53,431 nucleotides of DNA from Lachnospiraceae bacterium (lineage in GTDB: Bacteria; Bacillota; Clostridia; Lachnospirales; Lachnospiraceae): positions 1 through 53,431 of the forward strand of contig JAUNCZ010000017.1 in the NCBI GenBank assembly GCA_030526405.1, read 5' to 3'. How positions within the stretch are numbered: the stretch's first letter is position 1; the number at the start of each line of letters is the position of its first letter. The position numbers and the translations under genes were made by a program. Positions 41,066 through 49,392 of this stretch are shown piece by piece. The notes below the pieces were generated by a model, which saw nothing but the letters and a program-made list of their open reading frames with translations, was not told the origin of the DNA and did not search any database.

Positions 41066-41911
41066 CTAAATCTTGTATGCCGCTGCCGGATCAATGATCT
41101 TCTCCAGGTTTCTGCCCACGCTGGAAACAGCCAGGGAGATCAGCACCAGGGTAAGTCCCGGAAATGTTGCCAGCCACCACTGTCCGCTGGTGAGGTATTT
41201 CATGGATTCCGACAAAATGATTCCAATGGCAGGTTCATGGGATGGTAATCCAAAGCCCAGGAAGGTAATGGAAGCCTCATGAATGATGGCATGGGGGAAT
41301 ACCAGAATAGTTCCCACAATGAGCTGGGGAACAATATGGGGCAACATGTGCTGCACACAGATCTGCGCCCTGGTCTTTCCAAACATTTCCGCAGTTTTTA
41401 TGTATTCTGCCTCCTTCAGCTGCAGAATCTCAGCACGGATTACTCTGGTAAGGGAAGTCCAGTGGGTAATGGCCACTCCCACCACCAGACCTCTGAATCC
41501 ACCGCCACAGGCAATGGATACAAGGATTACAACGATGGTATGGGGAATGGAAAGCACCAGATCCACCAGAAAACAGATCACAGCATCCACTTTTTTTCCG
41601 AAAACAGGGCCGATGATTCCCATAATCACAGCCACACAGGTGCTGCTTAAAGAGCAGATGATTCCCACCCATATACTCAGGGAAAGACCCTTCAGGGTTC
41701 GAAGCAGCATATCCCGTCCCATCCAGTCGGTTCCGAAGATATGGCTGGAGGAGGGGGCCTGATTGATATTGGCAAAATCCGTCATAATGGCAGAATCCGG
41801 GATTCTGCTTCCGATCAGCATTACCACCGCCACAATAAGGGTAAAGCCCACCACAGAGATCAGTGCCTTTTCCCTGGGACCCAGTGCAAAGACTTTTTTC
41901 TTATCACACAT
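41066..41911 (-). CDS. peptide/nickel-type ABC transporter permease (OppC/DppC/NikC position)
   Basis: This 281-residue permease has an N-terminal helix (about 22-40), a periplasmic loop typical of DppC (FGTDWMGRDMLLR), and five further helices. The cytoplasmic EAA motif reads AEILQLKEAEYIKTAEMFG. The ATG at 41911 is chosen over GTG at 41920 for the AAGGAGG site eight bases before it. It overlaps the previous permease gene by eight bases. Confidence 0.93.
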   Translation of the reverse strand: MCDKKKVFALGPREKALISVVGFTLIVAVVMLIGSRIPDSAIMTDFANINQAPSSSHIFGTDWMGRDMLLRTLKGLSLSIWVGIICSLSSTCVAVIMGIIGPVFGKKVDAVICFLVDLVLSIPHTIVVILVSIACGGGFRGLVVGVAITHWTSLTRVIRAEILQLKEAEYIKTAEMFGKTRAQICVQHMLPHIVPQLIVGTILVFPHAIIHEASITFLGFGLPSHEPAIGIILSESMKYLTSGQWWLATFPGLTLVLISLAVSSVGRNLEKIIDPAAAYKI

Positions 41912-42896
41912 CTTTTGCACCTCCTTCCCGGATTCTCGGATCGATCAGATAGTACAGGCAGTCTGCAATGGTATTTCCTGCAAATACAAATATCATACTG
42001 ATGATGGTGATTCCCATAAGCAGCTGTACATCCCCTCTGAGACCGGCCTGCACAGTGGCACTGCCCAGTCCGGGATAGGAAAAGATCTGCTCCACAAAGA
42101 CAGCTCCTCCAAACAGTTCGCTGAAGGACAGGAACTGCAGGGTAATGGCAGGAAGAGAAATATTGCGAAGAAGATGATTTTTAATAATACTTCCCGTACT
42201 CTCTCCCCTTGCTCTGGCAAACAGAACGTAATCCGAATTCATGATGGCTGTGGTCTTCTCCCTTGTGTGCATGCAGATATTGGACACACTGACAAGACAG
42301 AGGGTCATCACCGGAAGCACCATATGAATCAGCCGGTCTCCCAATGAAACACTTTCCTCAACCACACCAATGGTCACACTGAGAGCCACAGGAAGCCATC
42401 CCAGCTTCACACTAAAGATGATCAGGAACACAATTCCGATCCAGAAGGTAGGTGCTGAGATCAGCACATGACAGTAGCCCCGGATCAACTTGTCCGCCAG
42501 CTTATCCTCCCTGACTCCTGCAATGATGCCCAGCACAAAGCCCAGCAGCCCGGACAGCAGCCAGGCAGCGCACATGAGAGCTGCCGAAGCCAGAAACTTC
42601 TGTCCGATAATCTCCATCACAGGTCTTCTGTAAATAATCGATTCTCCCCAATCTCCCCGGATCATGTTGGAAAACCAGGACCAGAAACGCAGAAGCGGGG
42701 GCTGATTCAGCCCCCATTTCTCTGCAATAAGCGCCCTCTGTTCAGCACTTACCTTTGTACTGGTTCCAACATAGGCTGTTACGGGATCGATGGGTGATAT
42801 TTCCATCAGGAAGAAGGTGATGCACATGGTTGCCACCAGTAGCAGCAGCAGTCTGACAGCCCTTCTGCCAAGAAATTTACCTATGTTATTCTTCAT
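41904..42896 (-). CDS. peptide/nickel-type ABC transporter permease (OppB/DppB/NikB position)
   Basis: This 330-residue inner permease has a first helix at about 13-35, the conserved N-terminal domain with AEQRALIAEKWGLNQPPLLRFWSWF, and five more helices. The EAA loop is NSDYVLFARARGESTGSIIKNHLLRN. The upstream site is weak (GAGTGG). It follows the binding-protein gene by 12 bases. Together the five genes form a complete importer. Confidence 0.93.
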   Translation of the reverse strand: MKNNIGKFLGRRAVRLLLLLVATMCITFFLMEISPIDPVTAYVGTSTKVSAEQRALIAEKWGLNQPPLLRFWSWFSNMIRGDWGESIIYRRPVMEIIGQKFLASAALMCAAWLLSGLLGFVLGIIAGVREDKLADKLIRGYCHVLISAPTFWIGIVFLIIFSVKLGWLPVALSVTIGVVEESVSLGDRLIHMVLPVMTLCLVSVSNICMHTREKTTAIMNSDYVLFARARGESTGSIIKNHLLRNISLPAITLQFLSFSELFGGAVFVEQIFSYPGLGSATVQAGLRGDVQLLMGITIISMIFVFAGNTIADCLYYLIDPRIREGGAKDV

Positions 42897-42908
42897 ACAA
42901 CCACTCTC

Positions 42909-44585
42909 TTACTCCCAGGTCCACTCAACAACGTTATCAAAGATTCTTCCGCCGTGGGGCTGAACCACCGGCTGTCCGAAGGAGAAACCATCCGCTGCAT
43001 AATACACATGGTTGGCATTGGCAAACCAGCAATATGGTGAATCTCCAATTGCAGAGGCATACTTCTGTGCCTCCTGCCAGTACTGGATCGCATCAGCCTC
43101 ATCCTCAGCCTCCAGAGCCTTGTCGATGGCAGCATCACAGTCGTCGTTGGCATATACACCGCTGTTGTCCCATGCCACAGGACCACCGGCCATACCACCA
43201 TAGTACAGGTTGTATAACTCAGATGGATCACCGGAGCCAAAGCCATACATTACAGCAGAGGTATGGATCTTCGGAAGGATTGTATCCCAGGTAACCTGCT
43301 CAAGATCCACCTGAACACCAATCTCCTGACCAACTCTCACAAACTCCAGAGCCATCTCCTGACGATATTTGCCTGTTGTATAGAGAAGTGGAAATTCTGC
43401 CTTCAGGCCATCCTTCTCCACAATGCCATCGCCGTCTGTATCCTCCCAGCCAGCGTCTGCAAGAATCTGTTTTGCTCCCTCAATATCGTTGTACTCAGAA
43501 GCATCCAGCACAGTATCCTCATTCAGCCATGGCATCTGCTCAAGACCGGTGGTGGAAACAGAGCCGTAGCCATTCATGATACCCTCCACCATCAGTTCTC
43601 GGTCCACTGCCCTGTTGAAGGCCTGACGAATGGCAAGATCACTGGTTACATCATTACCGATCTCGGCACCGTCCTCTGCCTTCTTGCCCTCCGCAGGCAC
43701 CATTGGGAAGCACACACCATAGCACTCAATACTCTCAATATCAATAACGGAAGCCCCTGCAATCTCCTTTGAGGCAAGATTTCCGTTGATCTCAGCCACA
43801 TCGATGGTTCCATTCTCCAGAGCAGCCACAGCTGTATCTGTTTCCAGCAGCGCAATGGTGATCTGCTGCATCTTCGGAGCCTCTCCGTAATACTCCTGGT
43901 TGGCCTGGAAGATCATCTGCTGTCCCTTATCCCACTGTACCAGTTTGTAAGGACCGGATCCCACAGGCTGATCCTTAAAGTTCTCATCATGAGCATGCTC
44001 AGGAACAATACCCAGATATGCCAGACGCTCAATAAACGGTGAATAGATTCTTGTGAGATGAAAAGCCACCTGTGTCTCATTGAGAACCTCAATGGAATCA
44101 ATGATGGTCAGATCAATATCACTTCCTGATTCCTTTGCAGTACGGTAGGTGTAGGCCACATCATCAGCAGTAACCTTTTCCCCATCTGTAAAATATGCAT
44201 CATCTCTCAGAGTAACCGTCCAGGTAAGACGATCCTCAGATACCTCATAGTCGGTGGCAAGATCTCCTGTCCAGCCCAGCTCTTTATCACGGGCAAACAT
44301 AGTGGAAAATACCAGCTTTGTAATGGAGCCATGACCTCCTGTTGTGGAGTCAAAGCCTGATTCCGGCTCACTTCCAATGGCAACGATCACCTCATTGTCA
44401 GCAATACGCTCTTCCCTTGCCCCAAATGCTGCCCCACTCTCAGACTCCTTTGTCTCCTCAGTCTCTTTGCTCTCAGAAGCGGCAGCAGATGTACTGCCTT
44501 CTGAAGTCTGTCCCTTCTCTCCGCAGGCAGTCATGGACATTGCCAGGGCTGCAGCAAGTATAACAGCAACAACTTTCTTTTTCAT
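42909..44585 (-). CDS. peptide/nickel-type ABC transporter substrate-binding lipoprotein (SBP_bac_5)
   Basis: This 558-residue extracytoplasmic binding protein has a signal peptide and lipobox ending at Cys21 (MSMTAC). A Ser/Glu-rich linker reaches about residue 55, then comes the family-5 binding domain (VIVAIGSEPESGFDSTTGGHGSITKLVF, later YTYRTAKESGSDID and GSGPYKLVQWDKGQQM). Members bind oligopeptides, nickel complexes or opine-type metallophores. The short NikE-like ATPase of this operon and the nearby cobalt/nickel ECF system make a metal substrate possible but unproven. The start at 44585 is chosen because AAGGAAC lies upstream; an ATG seven codons earlier has no usable site. Confidence 0.9.
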   Translation of the reverse strand: MKKKVVAVILAAALAMSMTACGEKGQTSEGSTSAAASESKETEETKESESGAAFGAREERIADNEVIVAIGSEPESGFDSTTGGHGSITKLVFSTMFARDKELGWTGDLATDYEVSEDRLTWTVTLRDDAYFTDGEKVTADDVAYTYRTAKESGSDIDLTIIDSIEVLNETQVAFHLTRIYSPFIERLAYLGIVPEHAHDENFKDQPVGSGPYKLVQWDKGQQMIFQANQEYYGEAPKMQQITIALLETDTAVAALENGTIDVAEINGNLASKEIAGASVIDIESIECYGVCFPMVPAEGKKAEDGAEIGNDVTSDLAIRQAFNRAVDRELMVEGIMNGYGSVSTTGLEQMPWLNEDTVLDASEYNDIEGAKQILADAGWEDTDGDGIVEKDGLKAEFPLLYTTGKYRQEMALEFVRVGQEIGVQVDLEQVTWDTILPKIHTSAVMYGFGSGDPSELYNLYYGGMAGGPVAWDNSGVYANDDCDAAIDKALEAEDEADAIQYWQEAQKYASAIGDSPYCWFANANHVYYAADGFSFGQPVVQPHGGRIFDNVVEWTWE

Positions 44586-44848
44586 TTGCACATGTTCCTT
44601 CCCCATCTCCCGATGTATTCGTGATTTTTTCGAATCGATTCATTACTATTATAAATCCTGTCAGAAATCATCCATACCCCCGGTGGGGGATATCCAGGTA
44701 TCCACTTCCTACTAACGTGATTCCCCAGAGGAATCACGGCAATGATTCAACAGAATCAGGAAACACGGCATTTTTTCTCCAAACATCTGAGTCACAGCAA
44801 TATTTCTGCAAAAAACCGAGTCACAGCAATATTTCTGCAAAACCTGAG
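44586..44848. other. intergenic region with hairpins and decayed tandem repeats
   Basis: No gene. Two small perfect hairpins lie at 44718-44738 (GTGATTCC/GGAATCAC) and 44743-44758 (TGATTC/GAATCA). The region from 44731 onwards is made of degenerate copies of a GAGTCACAGCAAT unit, described separately. Confidence 0.6.
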
Positions 44849-44870
44849 TCACAGCAGTAATTCCGCAAAC
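44731..44870 (-). repeat. five degenerate repeats spreading from a gene 3' end
   Basis: GAGTCACAGCA(a/g)TA is found at 44789, 44818 and 44846 (spacing 29 and 28), with two weaker copies GAATCACGGCAAT at 44731 and GAATCA...CACGGCAT at 44753. The first two full copies are identical over 25 bases. The copy at 44846 covers the stop codon of the HAD gene, so the array looks like successive duplications of that gene's 3' end. Confidence 0.75.
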
Positions 44871-45496
44871 TCCTTCAGATTGCTGCAACGGGCATAGAGC
44901 ATGGCCTGAATGCGATCCCCCGGCTCTGTGAGATCCGGGATCATCACCGTTTTGCAGCCTGCACCCCAGGCAGCCTCCACTCCATTTGGCGAATCCTCCA
45001 CTGCGAAGGTCTCCGAGGGCTCCAGACCCAGCTTTTCACAGGCATACCGATAACAGTCCGGAGCAGGCTTGCCCCTGCTTACTGTTTTTGCAGAGATAAT
45101 GTCGTCAAAATACTCCAGAAGATCGATCTTTGTCAGTTCCTCCTCTGCCCGTTCCCTGGCGGAAGCCGTAACGATGGCCATTCTGTACCCTCTTTCCTTC
45201 AGCAGCGCCAGTGTCTCCCTGGCATAGGGCTTCAGCTCCACTCCCTGTTCCTCCAGAAGGGCAGAAAGAACTCTGTTCCTAATCTGACGGATCTTCTGAA
45301 TATCCGTCTCAGGCCCACAAAGCTCTCTGGCATAGCCTTCAGCAAAGGGCTTTCCAAGACTTCTGAACCGAAGGGCTTCTTCTGCTTTGATGGGATGGCC
45401 ATATTCTTCGAATGCCGCCATCCAGGCGGTAAAATAGTGCTTTTCGGTATCGATCAGTGTACCGTCCTTATCAAATAAAATCGCTGGTTTTGTCAT
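44849..45496 (-). CDS. HAD-superfamily phosphatase (beta-phosphoglucomutase-like)
   Basis: This 215-residue enzyme has motif I FDKDGTLIDTE (residues about 7-17), motif II IVTASARERA, motif III Lys in RGKPAPDCYRYA and motif IV VEDSPNGVEAAWGAG. The small helical cap and Lys-Pro-Ala-Pro-Asp motif place it with the beta-phosphoglucomutase/phosphoglycolate-phosphatase group; no single substrate can be named. The ATG at 45496 is the best start, although the AAGGAG site is about 13 bases upstream. The frame also extends to a TTG at 45550. Its 3' end seeds the repeat array. Confidence 0.85.
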   Translation of the reverse strand: MTKPAILFDKDGTLIDTEKHYFTAWMAAFEEYGHPIKAEEALRFRSLGKPFAEGYARELCGPETDIQKIRQIRNRVLSALLEEQGVELKPYARETLALLKERGYRMAIVTASARERAEEELTKIDLLEYFDDIISAKTVSRGKPAPDCYRYACEKLGLEPSETFAVEDSPNGVEAAWGAGCKTVMIPDLTEPGDRIQAMLYARCSNLKEFAELLL

Positions 45497-45559
45497 GGTT
45501 TTATTCTCACTCCTTCTCTCAATACATCGTTTCCGCAGTTTGTTCTTCAACGGAAGAGA

Positions 45560-45584
45560 CGCGCATCAGCAAAGCTGACGCGCG
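45560..45584 (-). promoter_or_regulatory. GC-rich hairpin in the leader of the 44849 gene
   Basis: Arms GCGCaTCAGC and GCTGAcGCGC around an AAA loop. There is no T run on either side, so it is not an ordinary terminator. It may stabilise the mRNA 5' end or reduce readthrough from yfcE. Confidence 0.5.
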
Positions 45585-45606
45585 CCATTCCACCTCGGGT
45601 CCACTT

Positions 45607-45670
45607 TATGGGTACCTGTTATCCTGCTACTTCAAATATACCCTATGGTCACCTGCATCCTACTACCTCA
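45607..45670 (-). repeat. 37-bp direct repeat downstream of yfcE
   Basis: Two copies of a 27-base unit, TATGGGTACCTG... at 45607-45633 and TATGGTCACCTG... at 45644-45670, differ at about six positions. The second ends ten bases from the yfcE stop codon. Confidence 0.65.
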
Positions 45671-45680
45671 GCTATAAAAT

Positions 45681-46223
45681 TTACAGCTGATATTCTCTGA
45701 CGATCTGTCCCTCCAGGTCCTTCCACAGGAACGTTCCATCCTCAATGATCATATAGCCATGGTGAGAGCCCTCCTTTGGAATGGACACAGAGCCTGGATT
45801 CATGCAGATGTACTCCTCATGCACATTGCATACAGGCACATGGGTATGACCATGAAGAAGAATACTGCCCTTAGGAAGAGGCAGAAGATTTTTCTCATTG
45901 TACACATGGCCGTGGGTGGCATAGATGGTAGCCCCACCCCACTCCAGAACACAGTAATCCGCCAGAATCGGGAACTGCAGCACCATCTGGTCCACCTCTC
46001 CGTCGCAGTTTCCTCTCACACAGAGAAATGACTCTTTTCTGGCATTCAGCAGTTCAATTACAGCCTTTGGATTGTACTCCTTTGGGAGATCATTTCTGGG
46101 ACCGTGATACAGCACATCTCCCAGGAACAGAAAGCGGTCCGCCTGCTCCCTGTCATAGGCCTCCAGAAGTTTTTTGCAATAATACTCAGATCCATGGAGA
46201 TCTGAAGCAACAAACAATTTCAT
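45681..46223 (-). CDS. yfcE: YfcE-type metallophosphoesterase
   Basis: This 180-residue phosphodiesterase has the calcineurin-like metal-binding motifs DLHGS (8-12), GDVLYHGPRN (about 35-44), GNCD (about 71-74), THGH (about 104-107) and LHGHTHVP (about 123-130). These identify the MJ0936/YfcE family of small phosphodiesterases with broad activity in vitro and unclear role in vivo. GAGGAAATAAT precedes the ATG. It is followed by a short repeat region and the HAD gene. Confidence 0.93.
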   Translation of the reverse strand: MKLFVASDLHGSEYYCKKLLEAYDREQADRFLFLGDVLYHGPRNDLPKEYNPKAVIELLNARKESFLCVRGNCDGEVDQMVLQFPILADYCVLEWGGATIYATHGHVYNEKNLLPLPKGSILLHGHTHVPVCNVHEEYICMNPGSVSIPKEGSHHGYMIIEDGTFLWKDLEGQIVREYQL

Positions 46224-46327
46224 ATTATTTCCTCATTTCAACTATTCTTTAGACACTCCCCTGAACCAGACAGAGGAGTCACAGCCATCTGCCCCCTGCA
46301 CTGTCGCCATAAAATAATAAGATTTCA

Positions 46328-46358
46328 GATACACCCCGCAGCCTTTCCTGTGGGTATC
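46328..46358 (-). terminator. weak hairpin after the CoA-transferase gene
   Basis: Arms GATACaCCC..GCAG and CTG.TGGG.TATC lie directly after the stop codon. On the minus strand only a broken T-rich stretch follows, so termination strength is doubtful. Confidence 0.4.
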
Positions 46359-46368
46359 AGTGAATCCT

Positions 46369-47715
46369 TCAGCATCGACAGCGCTTCATGGAACGGATCC
46401 AGATCTTCTGTTTTTCCGCCTCACGAATCAGTTCATCCCTAAAAGCAGGATGGGCAATGGAGATCAGAAGCTCCGCCCTCTCCCAGGTGCTTCGTCCCAC
46501 CAGATTGACAACACCGTACTCTGTGCAGACAAAGTAGCTCTGGCTTCTCGGATCCGTAACAATATCTCCTGAAAAATGAGGCACGATCCTGGACTGCAGA
46601 TTTCCCTCATGATCCGTGTAGGTGGAGGTCATACAGATAAAGGCCTTTCCACCCTTGGACATGGCAGCACCTGTCACATAATCCAGCTGTCCTCCTGTTC
46701 CGCTGATATGGCGAAGTCCCGCACTTTCCGCACAGACCTGGCCGTAGAGGTCCACAGCAATACAGTTGTTAATGGAGATCATGTTGTCATTTTTCGCGAT
46801 ATTCTCCACCGCATTCACATATTCCAGAGGGGCCACCGTCACACCGGGATTATGATCTGCCCAGTCATACAGTTCCCGGGAACCGATCACCATGCCGGTG
46901 AGTCCCTTGTCCTTGTGGAGAGTCTTCTTCCTGTTGGTAAGCTTCCCTGCCTTGTACAGATTCAGATAGGCATCGGAACACAGCTCTGTGTGCATACCAA
47001 GATCTGTCAGATCCGACTCCGCCAGCATATTGCCCAGAGTATTTGGCATACCGCCGATACCCAGCTGCAGAGTGGCACCGGAGGGAATGTAGGGAAGAAT
47101 ATTCTCCGCAATCCTCTTCTCCTCCGGGGTAGGGGGCAGATTGCCACCCAGATCGGGCAGAGCCAGATGATCCCCCTCCACAATATAATCCACCTCTGAA
47201 ATATGGATACACTCATCAAATCCGCCATTGATCCAGGGCAGATGCTCATTGATTTCCAGAATCACAATATCTGCCTTATCCAGAATTCCCTTGGCCACAC
47301 CGGCACCGCTGGACAGGTTAAAATATCCGTGCTTGTCCATAGGTGTTACACACATCATGGCTACATTTACATCAAGGAAATGTCTGTAATAAGGAATTAC
47401 ATTTCGGAAAATCATAGGGATATAGTTGCAGAGTCCCCTGTCGCAGAGTTTCCGCTCATAGCCGGAGCAATGCCAGCTGTTATAGATAAAATGCTCCCTC
47501 TCCGGGTCGCACTCCACGATCTCCAGCGGTCCGAACAGCAGACTTCCTCGTACCTTTACATCGCAAAGCTCATCCCGTCTCTTTGCCAGCGCCTTGTCCA
47601 GAAGATAGGGGAAATTGATATGGGCGGTGTAGTCGATCCAGTCACCGCTTTTTACCACCTGCACCGCCTCCTCCGGGGTGCGAAGCTTGGATCTGTATTC
47701 TTCCTGAAAAGTCAT
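46369..47715 (-). CDS. acetyl-CoA hydrolase/transferase family CoA-transferase (butyryl-CoA:acetate type)
   Basis: This 448-residue enzyme resembles the butyryl-CoA:acetate and related CoA-transferases of gut Lachnospiraceae. The start TFQEEYRSKLRTPEEAVQVVKSGDW, the oxyanion/CoA loop LQLGIGGMPNTLG, and the catalytic Glu in GMHTELCSDAYLNLYKAGK are visible, as is the late motif GTGGQLDYVTGA. It would move CoA between an acyl-CoA and acetate in the last step of butyrate or propionate formation. Acyl specificity (butyryl, propionyl or 4-hydroxybutyryl) cannot be fixed. AGGAGG precedes the ATG, and a TATAAT lies at 47737-47742. It is monocistronic, as but-type genes usually are. Confidence 0.82.
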   Translation of the reverse strand: MTFQEEYRSKLRTPEEAVQVVKSGDWIDYTAHINFPYLLDKALAKRRDELCDVKVRGSLLFGPLEIVECDPEREHFIYNSWHCSGYERKLCDRGLCNYIPMIFRNVIPYYRHFLDVNVAMMCVTPMDKHGYFNLSSGAGVAKGILDKADIVILEINEHLPWINGGFDECIHISEVDYIVEGDHLALPDLGGNLPPTPEEKRIAENILPYIPSGATLQLGIGGMPNTLGNMLAESDLTDLGMHTELCSDAYLNLYKAGKLTNRKKTLHKDKGLTGMVIGSRELYDWADHNPGVTVAPLEYVNAVENIAKNDNMISINNCIAVDLYGQVCAESAGLRHISGTGGQLDYVTGAAMSKGGKAFICMTSTYTDHEGNLQSRIVPHFSGDIVTDPRSQSYFVCTEYGVVNLVGRSTWERAELLISIAHPAFRDELIREAEKQKIWIRSMKRCRC

Positions 47716-47809
47716 AGGGGTTCCTCCTAATATCTAATTATATGTAAAAACTTCCCATATCTAAAACAGGGCCCCGCCTTATTGGTGTTGAAAGTATGAG
47801 TAATTAACA

Positions 47810-48469
47810 TTACAGAAACTTCAAACACACCGCGATCAGCAGCTGTCCCACATAATACAGCGACAGATTCGCGATTCGCAGGGAAAATCTTGTTTTCTCT
47901 GTGAAGGTATTCAGGATCATCACCACATCGGATACCAGAAACAGGACTCCTCCTGCCTCAAACATGGTATTGACGATTCCTCCCAGCTGCAACATGTTCA
48001 TCACTGCTGTAACTGCCATGATGGTAACTGCTCCGATATAAAAGAAGCCGAAGATTTTAAAGGCTCTCTCTGCCTTGATCTGTTTGAAGATCCAGATCAT
48101 CAGCACCGCTGTTATCACCACTCCTGTGATCACTGAAACGGCTGGATTCACCGCGATATTAAGCAGGGCTGCCAGATACATGACATGTCCCATCAGGAAC
48201 ACCAGGATGCCCACCAGAAAGATTTTCTGTCCGGACTTTTCTGACAGGTATCGCATTGCAAGCAGGATATCGCCTGCCATACCGAAGATCAGGCCTGCAA
48301 GAATCCAATTGCTGAAGGGATCCCAACTGGAGCAGACGACACCAAGAAGAACAAATGCCAGGGAAGCCAGCCCTTTAAAAACCATGGCAGCCACCATATG
48401 CTTTTTATGTTCCACATAGATGAAGCATATCTGTAACAGAATTCCGATTACAATTACCAAAAAAATCAT
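47810..48469 (-). CDS. YhhN/TMEM86-family membrane protein (lysoplasmalogenase-like)
   Basis: This 219-residue protein has about eight membrane helices. The two conserved YhhN motifs are GMAGDILLAMRYL (Asp in helix 3) and the later GGVLFLVSDVVMILNTF (Ser-Asp). Eukaryotic and some bacterial members hydrolyse the vinyl-ether bond of lysoplasmalogen, a lipid class that many anaerobic clostridia make. Whether this one does so is not shown. GAAGGAGGGGG precedes the ATG. Confidence 0.8.
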   Translation of the reverse strand: MIFLVIVIGILLQICFIYVEHKKHMVAAMVFKGLASLAFVLLGVVCSSWDPFSNWILAGLIFGMAGDILLAMRYLSEKSGQKIFLVGILVFLMGHVMYLAALLNIAVNPAVSVITGVVITAVLMIWIFKQIKAERAFKIFGFFYIGAVTIMAVTAVMNMLQLGGIVNTMFEAGGVLFLVSDVVMILNTFTEKTRFSLRIANLSLYYVGQLLIAVCLKFL

Positions 48470-48645
48470 CCTACCCCCTCCTTCATCTTTTTTTCAGTAT
48501 ATTTTTATTGTAGCACACTCATTTTCCAACTCCAATACCGAACCACTTACAAATGTACGAATTCAGGAATGATAGAACAAAGCCGGTTTGTAACACACTG
48601 TCCCAACCATATATTTCATAAACGCAGATTTGTTCTGCGCAGGTA

Positions 48646-48700
48646 ACAAAAACGGCAGGTATCCCATGCATCATCTGCACAGAACACCTGCCGCCTTTTT
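48646..48700. terminator. terminator after the DUF2798-like gene
   Basis: Arms GGCAGGT (48654-48660) and ACCTGCC (48686-48692) with T runs on both strands. A second small hairpin GCAGA/TCTGC lies at about 48624-48638. Confidence 0.8.
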
Positions 48701-48712
48701 CTATCTTTCTCT

Positions 48713-49168
48713 TTATTCTTTCTCTCTGAAAATTGTTCTGAAAATCAGTCTCACCAGTGGTCCGCAGTAGAACAGCTGATACAGCAGTGCCATCGGGAAG
48801 TTCATTCCCCAGGTCTGGATCCAGGTTCCAAAGGATTTTGTATCCTTGAACAGGAACATGGCGATCATGGACATCACCGGACACATGATGCAGCAGATGC
48901 AGATGGAGATTGCATAGGTGATCACCTGTGGACGGTCGGTTGGTCTTACCACTGTAAATGCCAGGGCCTTTGCAAGCTTTCCTACAATAAAGAACTCCAG
49001 CACAAATGCAATGGGCACCATGATGGGAAGCTCATGAAGAGCAATCAGAAAAGTCTGATTGGTTACTCCTCCTGTGGCAAGGGCTACATTGTATACAACC
49101 ATTCCATATACCATGATGGTTGCCATGATGATGGTGAATATTACATCCTGAAATTTGTTTTTTGGCAT
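48713..49168 (-). CDS. DUF2798-like small membrane protein
   Basis: This 151-residue protein has four membrane helices (about 9-30, 45-68, 83-108 and 122-145). It consists of two similar halves, with PIAFVLEFFIVGKLAKAL and the later PMALLYQLFYCGPLVRLI at matching places, as in the DUF2798 family. The function is unknown. The ATG at 49168 is chosen because AGGAGGATTTTTT precedes it. The leader carries a perfect 11-base complement of that ribosome binding site, so translation may be switched by RNA folding. Confidence 0.72.
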   Translation of the reverse strand: MPKNKFQDVIFTIIMATIMVYGMVVYNVALATGGVTNQTFLIALHELPIMVPIAFVLEFFIVGKLAKALAFTVVRPTDRPQVITYAISICICCIMCPVMSMIAMFLFKDTKSFGTWIQTWGMNFPMALLYQLFYCGPLVRLIFRTIFREKE

Positions 49169-49171
49169 AAA

Positions 49172-49230
49172 AAATCCTCCTGTTGTGAAATTCGAGCAAT
49201 GTGTTGTTCGTTTCCACCTCAGGAGGATTT
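49172..49230 (-). promoter_or_regulatory. anti-Shine-Dalgarno/Shine-Dalgarno stem in the 48713 leader
   Basis: The ribosome binding site strand (complement of AAATCCTCCTG at 49172-49182) pairs perfectly over 11 bases with the upstream leader (complement of CAGGAGGATTT at 49220-49230), 37 bases apart. On the mRNA the anti-SD comes first, so a fold sequesters the SD completely. Confidence 0.65.
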
Positions 49231-49392
49231 GTTGCGTTTCCAATTATTCACCATGCTCAGGCATCATATCATATATATGACACCTGATGTAAGTACTTTT
49301 TTTCATACAATCCGCTTTTTTTGCTTTTTCCGCAGATGAGCAGCTTTTATTATTCAGCCGTAAAAGTCTCACGCACTTTCATTTTCACCTGA

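Noticed and set aside
45579..45596. T-box-like GAGGTGGAATGGCGCG on the minus strand ahead of the HAD gene
   Set aside because: The core differs from the T-box consensus (ACC replaced), only about 80 bases remain for stem I, and the following hairpin has no T run.
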